Of a DNA stretch of 64,000 bases, positions 57,799 to 64,000 are shown one piece after another. Made by a program: the position numbers and the translations under genes. The stretch is from positions 5,218,001-5,282,000 of the forward strand of contig JAUCBN010000062.1 of NCBI GenBank assembly GCA_035048815.1, read 5' to 3'. Within the stretch, counting starts at the first letter, position 1. Every line of letters starts with the position of its first letter. The notes beneath the pieces were generated by a model, which was given only the letters and a program-made list of their open reading frames with translations, was not told the DNA's origin and did not search any database. The stretch comes from Abelmoschus esculentus (lineage: Eukaryota > Streptophyta > Magnoliopsida > Malvales > Malvaceae).

Positions 57799-59452
57799 AT
57801 GAACGAAGCAGATCATGAAATTAGCTATGCAAATAATTCAGTCATTCAGGTCTGTTCTTCAATATTATTCATTCAATTCTATTTCTTCATGCTAACATCT
57901 TCTTTGTGCTTTCAGAACGCAGTGATATTGAAGGTAATGCCAATCATTGAAGAATCTGTCTCAGATATGTTCAGAAAAACTGTTCCAACATGCGTGAAGG
58001 TGGCAGACTTGGGTTGCTCTTCAGGTCCTAACACCTTCATGACTATATCTCAAGTTATCGATGCCATCCATGGGATTTGTACGCAACAACAGTCGAAATT
58101 ACCAGAATTCGAAGTGATTCTAAATGATCTCCCGGAGAATGACTTCAACTCTGTGTTTAAGTCGGTTCCTGGTTTCATTGAGATGCTGGAGAATGCGAAA
58201 GGAGATATAGTGCAGGAAAGGTGTTATATCGGTGGAGTTGCAGGTTCTTTCTATCACAGGCTATTCCCTACCAGAAGCCTACACTTCGTGCATTCTTCCT
58301 ATGCGCTGCATTGGCTTTCAATGGTCAGTCATTTTACGAAAACAAAAACGTACAATTATTTTGATTAGGGGTATTATAAATTGAGTTCAACAGCTCGCGA
58401 GATATTTGAACTCGAGTGAGTAACGCTCTACTCAACTTCGGGTTCTAGTCAAGGCATTAAGTAGTCGAGTCGATCAATGTCTAACTTGACTCAACAAGTT
58501 CGCGCTATAATATATTATTTTCATGTATTTTTGGATTGTTAGTTTGGAATTTAGATTTCAAATATGTTAAAAAACAAGATAACATATTCTAACGAACTTA
58601 ATGAGCAACGAATTGAGTTAAGTGACGAGTTTTTTTAACGAGCATAATTCAATCAAAATTTTATCGACATTATCGAGTATCGAGTTGAACAGGAGTAAAA
58701 TAGTTTTTGAGCCCTTGTACTTTTGATGTTATGATCATGCTTGTGATTAGGTCCCACTTGGAGTGGAGAACAACAAGGGGAACATATGCATGGCAGGCTC
58801 AAGTCCACCCAATGTTATCAAGGCTTATTCCCAGCAATTTCGGAAAGACTTCACAAATTTTCTAAGCAAACGCTCTAAAGAAATACTACCCCAAGGTCGT
58901 ATGGTGCTAACCTTTACAGCTAGGAAAAACCCAAATCCCTCCAACGAAGACTATGGTTTGGAGCTTGTTGCTATATCCCTTCTTGACTTGGTTGCACAGG
59001 TTAGTTTCTTTACAGATCACTGCATTTAGATCCAAAAGAATTTCCTAATAAACTAAGTTTGGTAACAATTGTAGGGCATTGTAAAAGAGGCAGATGTGGA
59101 TTCATTCAACCTTCCTTTATATGCACCTTGCAAAGAAGAAGTGGCTGAGATTGTTGAGAGTGAAGGATCATTTGAAATTAAGGAGCTACAAGTTTTCGAC
59201 GTCGACGTCAGTTGTTTGAACAAAGATGAGCAGCTTCGTAACGAAGAATTAGGTTCGAACATTAATATGCAACTGGGGAAAAACTATGCAAATACTATGA
59301 GAGCTGTTTTGGATCCCATGATCTGCAGTCATTTCGGAGATGCTATAATCGACGAGTTGTTCATAAGGTTTGCAGAAAATGCAGCCAACCTTCCAATGAG
59401 TACAATGCATCAAAACAAGGTTAACATTGTGGTTTCAATGGAAATGAAGTAG
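57799..59452 (+). CDS. SABATH-family carboxyl methyltransferase (4 exons, 361 aa)
   Basis: SABATH enzymes move a methyl group from S-adenosylmethionine to carboxyl groups (salicylate, benzoate, jasmonate and others) or to ring nitrogens of xanthines. Exons are 57799-57849, 57916-58323, 58751-58999 and 59075-59452, all phase 0. Visible are ISYANNS (residues 8-14), the SAM loop VADLGCSSGPNT (46-57), NDLPENDFN (87-95), AGSFYHRLFP (126-135) and SSYALHWLSM (144-153), then the C-terminal cap. His131 stands where Gly or Glu is common. His149 before Trp150 occurs in several subgroups, so the substrate cannot be named. The N-terminus is short: an in-frame ACG at 57775 sits where relatives have their ATG. 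It is probably functional, but the start is uncertain. Confidence 0.88.
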
Positions 59453-59459
59453 TTAACAA

Positions 59460-60740
59460 GGGAAGTGCAGACTGCAGAGGACGTGAGCTACAGATAAATG
59501 ATGATTCATTACACAATGTATAAACAAAGGTTTCCTAATCAGGACTTCTAAGTTTATGTTTATGTTTATGTTTGAACGTGTGGATTAGTTTCCGGGAAAT
59601 AGTCGATCAACTAATTGAATTGTAACACTCAAATTCGAAATTTCGGTAAAACAGATTATTTCGGTAAAACAGTTAAATCTGAAATTTATTCCATGAGACC
59701 AATCTAATATCTGTACTAAATCAGTGGTAATGTTCCATAATAATCCAATATAAGCCTATTAAACTAGAATAAATCTTATGAAAACCAAAATAACTTTGAG
59801 TAAATTCTGATAATCCATAGCCACGATTCTGTAAATAGTAGGAAAAACATGTAGATGATACTACTACTAATATATGAAATCTTAAATAAAGTAAAATCCA
59901 CGGGAAAATGTAGAATCCGAACTTGATAGGATTATTGATTTGTAAGAAAAGTAAAAACGAAAATGAACTACAAAACTTAAAGTGTCTCAAAATGCACAAT
60001 AACTAAGAAAATACTGCATACAAAACAACTCGTATATCAAAATAGTATTCAAAATAAAATTACGGACACCACACTTTTATGGTCTTATGAATATATAAAC
60101 CCAAGATTAAATATTAAGTATTGTACTCTGAAGTAATGCAGTGTTGGGAAGTTCATCTATAATGTGCTCCTCAATCATGATTAACCTAGTAACCTGCGAA
60201 CGAAAACAATGATCTGAAACGTTGAGCTTAGAAAGCTTAGTAGTAAATTTCTACTTAAACATAATTCATAATTATCATAAAATAACATACGAGAAAGTTA
60301 TAGTCTAGAGAGAATAGATAAGGCTTCACTATCTATGAGTCATCATCTAGCCTACACAAGCTAGAGTTCTTAGATCACCTATTGAAGGCGTCACTAAATC
60401 TACAAGAAATCTTACATTTTCCCAATGCTTCGCAATGCACGTTTCACTCAACCTATCGATTTTAATACATCTATAAGCTATCATCTATAACATCCATACA
60501 ACATACACAAATAAATCCAAACATTACCTACATATTGGCCAACTCAGCTCTAATTTACCTATGCTCACATAGTCGTCGGGTTACTCATGCTCACATGGCC
60601 ATTGAGTCAAATGGAACATATACAAACCACCATAACCACATACATGTCTTGAACATAATTAGATCGCATTATCCACAAGTTGTTCTTGATGTCACCCAAG
60701 TCATCAAGATTATTCGTGCTCATGTAATCATCGAGTTATA
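59460..60740 (-). repeat. Probable LTR remnant in reverse orientation
   Basis: On the - strand the region around 60240-60180 reads AAGCTTTCTAAGCTCAACG, then GTTTTCGTTCGCAGG. This is the hairpin and following motif seen in Tekay-type LTRs (compare 18351-18395). Near 60560-60740 short units with GCTCAC and ATTGAGT recur. No gene is seen. The short ORFs here (59721-59999, 60535-60750) are not convincing. Confidence 0.45.
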
Positions 60741-61790
60741 TATCGTATAATTGGGAGATCGAAAAGTCGAATCGCGATTTCGGGTGAGTTGTCGAGCAAG
60801 TTTTGGTAAATCGGTGAGTAAATTATGAGTGTTGTCTATACAACAATGTTTTAAATGATTTTTCAAAGGTTTGGGGTGTAGGGAAGGTGTGAAAAACCTC
60901 CCTATACTCGTAAGTAAGTTTAAAGTATTGCTTTTTTAAAGGTTCCCATATTATGCCTTGTTTTTACAACATTATTTATCATGCTCTTATTGTGTTGTGC
61001 ATATGTGATTATGCATGTGTTTTAATGCTCATGAAACTATTTTTACGATTTTTTTTATATACATATGATGCTCCCACGGTTTTATTTTAGAAAACATAAA
61101 AAGGTGGTTTTTATCGGTTTATGCATTTGATGCATGTGTTAGTGCGATCCATGTGTTTTTAAATACTGTTTTAACTTGAAAAACTTGATCATTGGTTTTG
61201 TTTTGTGTTGGATATTAAGATGATGGGCATTGGATAAGTTTATTGATCAATAGGATATACATACACTAAAAATAAAATTTGTACGTGTGTAAATTCCTTG
61301 AGTGATGCATTAGAGGTTAGCCTAGTGTTGTGTGATATAACAATCACCTTATCACATTCGGGTATGGCGAACTATCCTGGACACCAAGGTGGAATCTTTA
61401 GATTGTGATAGTCAATCTATGTGAACTGGTGTACGATGCCATTCACATGTGTTTGTTTATCCCAACGTTTGGAGGTAAATCCATTCGTGTTACTTAACCA
61501 ACATGTGAAAAAAGCAAGTGTAAATTATTTATTGTTTTTGTCCAACTTGAGATTGCATTTGTTTTTCTTATTAAGCATGTGTTTTTGAAAAGGTATTTGA
61601 AAAGGTTTTGTGGCTTGTGAACCATGGTACATTTGTTGATTTTCAAAAGGTGGCGTTGCTTGCCACGATTGACTATTTTGACTTAGAGCATGACTTGGTT
61701 TATAAACTTGATTTTGATATATTATGGGCTGCATTGCAAGGTGTTTTTAAAATATTTTTATTCATTAATATTTTTTATGAGAGAACATTA
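60741..61790 (+). repeat. Truncated LTR related to the solo LTR at 31967-35167
   Basis: It follows about 32920-34010 of the solo LTR in order: GTGTAGGGAAGGTGTGA then CCTCCCTATACTC (60877-60907), TTTGTGTTGGATATT (61203), CATTAGAG and CCCAACG, ending at GGGCTGCATTGCAAG (61726). Both ends are missing. Confidence 0.7.
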
Positions 61791-62236
61791 GATTGTCATT
61801 CTTCAATTTTTCTTGTAACCTTGTGAGGTTAAGTCAATCATTAGGTAGAAAGGTTGAATTATTGTAACTGTTATCCCTTGAACCAAGAAAAAGGTCAAAT
61901 TAATTAGTGAATTGGGTTAAAAATCCTTAGTGGTAGCTAAGTTAGTATATGTAGAGCTTGTTCGAATCTTGAACCACTATAAATCGTTTTGTTCTTATTT
62001 TTCCAATTTTCCAAACCTTCCACAAATTGTTTAAAGTGTCAATTCACCCCTATTTTGGACATTTTCGATTGTTTGATCCACTTAAAAATTGGTATCAGAG
62101 ATAGACTCTTTGAAGGGTTTAACATCTAAAAGAGAAGATCCTAAGGAGTGTTGATCATCTAAAAATCAAAGCCATTACATCCATTTTCGAGCAAAATATG
62201 TACGAGTCTAAACCCATATTGGAAGAATAGGATGAG
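61791..62236 (+). repeat. LTR end and primer-site relic
   Basis: TGGTATCAGAG at 62090-62100 looks like an initiator tRNA-Met primer site and follows what may be an LTR end (GATCCA near 62076). The downstream sequence is cut at 62237 by the next LTR. No gene is seen. Confidence 0.4.
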
Positions 62237-64000
62237 TGTCACGACCCGGATTCGGATCCGAGTGTCGGGTTAACCCGGGGTATTGGGCTTCGGTTTTGGG
62301 CCCGGGTTTGAGTGTTGGGCCTTATTGGGCCTTAGGTTCGTTCGGCTTTAAGAGTTTTAAGATGGGGGCATTTCGGTAAATGTCTTTTTGGGATGAAAGT
62401 GGGGAAGGGGTTTTATTGTTCTGCAGAGGATGATCTCACCCTTTTCTCTTTTTCTCCCTTCATCCATCTTCCTTGTAGCAAAGGAAAGGAAGAGCAAAGG
62501 TAAGATTTTTAAGAGTTATGCTTGGAATCCCGTTTTTGTGTTAGAGAAGATGTTATAGGGCTGTTTTGGATCTATAAAATAAGCTAAAGAAGTGTTGGTT
62601 TGGAGGAAGTTGAGGGTATAAGGGGGGTTTAAGGTTGAGTTCGGGTTTTGATTTTTGGGAGCTCAAATCTAAGTTCTTTTAGTGTTTGAAGCTCCAAAAA
62701 TCATCTCTAAGTGTTCCTAATCCGATATATGTCTTTCTCTTGTAGAGAAAGAGCTTGGAGAGCCTTCAAGAGCTTTGGGGAAGGAGAAGGCTTGAGGTTG
62801 AGCTTGGAGCTCGGGTTTGCTGCTTTGGTTGCTGTTTTTGCTTAAGGTTGGTTCTCTTCCAACTCAAAATCATCATGTATATCATGTTTTAAGTTTAAAT
62901 GCATGTTGTTGATTGGTTTGAATGTTGTTAGCTTAAGTTTGGTCATTAATGGTGGATTTTGGTATTGTTGTTGAACCTTTGTGAAAATGATGTAAACTTA
63001 ATTAGGATCACTTCTTTAAGGCCTAGGATCAGTTTGGTATTAATTAGATCGAGTTTGGATAGGTTCCTAAGTGTTCAAACTGCAAAAACTGCACTTATCA
63101 TGCAGGGGGTACCGATACCGGTGGCCCGTGTATCGATACCCCTGATAGAAATTGGACTACAAGAGTAAGGGTATCGAACCATGGTTTGATACCGAGTTGT
63201 CCAGTAGCATAATGGCATTGATGCCAGTATCGGAACAAGGGGTCTTCCTCTATTGACTTCTGGGTTGGTCAAAGGGGTTCGGTACTGGTATCGATATAGG
63301 TGTTTCGATACTCCAAGTAGGGGTATCGATACCCCAGAGCAATTTTAGCTCAAATCCTTATAGAAAAATGGTAAAGTCTCTCAATGCTATTTTAGATGTC
63401 CTAAAGACCTATTTAAACCCTAAAATGAATATTAGACCGAGAATTAGACACATAGACCTGTTAAAAGATAATTGAATAATAATTGGAGTCTTGTGGTGTG
63501 AACCGGTATTTGGAACCGTTAAGGGTTCGTGTGACCTATTCGAGTCACGTAGTTTACTAGGAACCTTGCTTAGTGCTGATGGGTTGCCTAGAGTATATAT
63601 TATATAATTATGAGATAATCTGGTAACCTTGCTTAGTGCTAATGGGTTACTAGAGTAATTATTATATGAGATGTAAAACTGATAACCTTGCTTAGTGCTG
63701 ATGGGTTATCGGTAATATTGTGCGGAAGACCAGCTAGGACCTTGCTTAGTGCTGATGGGTTCCTTAGCGGATATTGTGAGTGGCATGCCACAGGCCTTGC
63801 TTAGTGCTGATGGGTCTCATACTTCTATACTACTATGAGGTGATATGGACACCGATATATATATGTGAGTATATATGTATACGAAATATAAATACGAGTT
63901 AAGAACCTGAAATGCTGTGTGGTTTTCTCTTGTCTTGCATATGCCATATGCTGATATATGCCATTTTGACATCATGTGTTTAGGCGGATATGGTAGCGTC
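62237..64000 (+). mobile_element. Tekay-type LTR, cut by the window end
   Basis: The start TGTCACGACCCGG and the next several hundred bases follow the LTR at 16539 (CGGATTCGGATCCGAGTG; the pyrimidine-rich part at 62430-62470; GAGCTTGGAGCTCGGGTT near 62795). A palindrome cluster (63105-63335) and a hairpin array (63557-63816) occupy the same order as in 16539-18731, but the array has a different repeated core. The final bases match 11427-11450 of the decayed element. Whether it is a solo LTR or belongs to a full element lies outside the window. Confidence 0.85.
63557..63816 (+). repeat. Hairpin array with core CTTGCTTAGTGCTGATG
   Basis: Five units share the core CTTGCTTAGTGCTGATG (one has AATG) with arms that change together: CTAGGAACC/GGTTGCCTAG (63557-63565, 63582-63591, one bulge), CTGGTAACC/GGTTACTAG (63620-63628, 63645-63653, one G-T pair), CTGATAACC/GGTTATCGG (63679-63687, 63704-63712, one T-G pair) and GCTAGGACC/GGTTCCTTAGC (63733-63741, 63758-63768, bulges). 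The fifth unit, near 63792, has a weak stem. Confidence 0.85.

Noticed and set aside
61525..61826. ORFs on both strands near 61600
   Set aside because: They lie in a truncated LTR that matches the solo LTR, so they are not genes.

Overview
This is nuclear DNA of a flowering plant. It has AT-rich spacers, GT-AG introns, long LTR retrotransposons with a tRNA-iMet primer site, hAT-type and Stowaway MITEs, and a plastid-derived insert. A eudicot fits the C4H, SABATH and eS26 proteins. I lean towards Malvales, but that is impression only and nothing in the window proves the genus. Four intact protein-coding genes can be modelled exon by exon: (1) cinnamate 4-hydroxylase (CYP73A), + strand, 13988-16035, 3 exons, 505 aa, with three MYB-type AC elements before its TATA box; (2) ribosomal protein eS26, - strand, 29438-31209, 5 exons, 125 aa, easily missed because its exons are tiny; (3) a reticulon-like protein, + strand, 43134-47151, 5 exons, 232 aa; (4) a SABATH carboxyl methyltransferase, + strand, 57799-59452, 4 exons, 361 aa. 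A broken SABATH copy lies in the opposite orientation at 47673-48165. These genes are not an operon or cluster; only C4H (phenylpropanoid entry) and SABATH (often methylates salicylate or benzoate-type acids) could share a metabolic neighbourhood. 

Layout. 1-11876: a decayed Ty3/gypsy (Tekay/Del-like) element holding two hAT-like MITEs and a complete non-autonomous LTR element (1724-7985, target duplication GAAGG). 11877-16538: AT-rich spacer and C4H. 16539-25031: a complete Tekay-like element (target duplication AGTAT) whose single long reading frame is closed by seven in-frame stops. 25032-31340: spacer, a TIR element carrying plastid trnI-intron-like DNA, and eS26. 31850-41843: an old LTR fragment split by a 3.2 kb solo LTR, then a complete Ty1/copia element (both with target duplication TTTAT). 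42880-48165: the reticulon gene and the SABATH pseudogene. 48180-57700: TIR elements, a gag relic with an LTR-like insert, a Stowaway MITE, a hAT MITE with perfect 8-bp target duplication, and AT-rich spacer. 57799-59452: SABATH. 59620-64000: LTR fragments and the start of another Tekay-type LTR cut by the window end. 

Most unusual signal. The Tekay-type LTRs carry, at one equivalent place, arrays of short hairpins. Within each array the apical sequence is constant, while the two stem arms change together and stay complementary. The three LTR copies use different apical sequences. Next to these arrays, and also in unrelated LTR families, are clusters of a CpG-centred palindrome, GGTWTCGAWACC. 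Neither pattern is explained by coding or by any LTR function I know.
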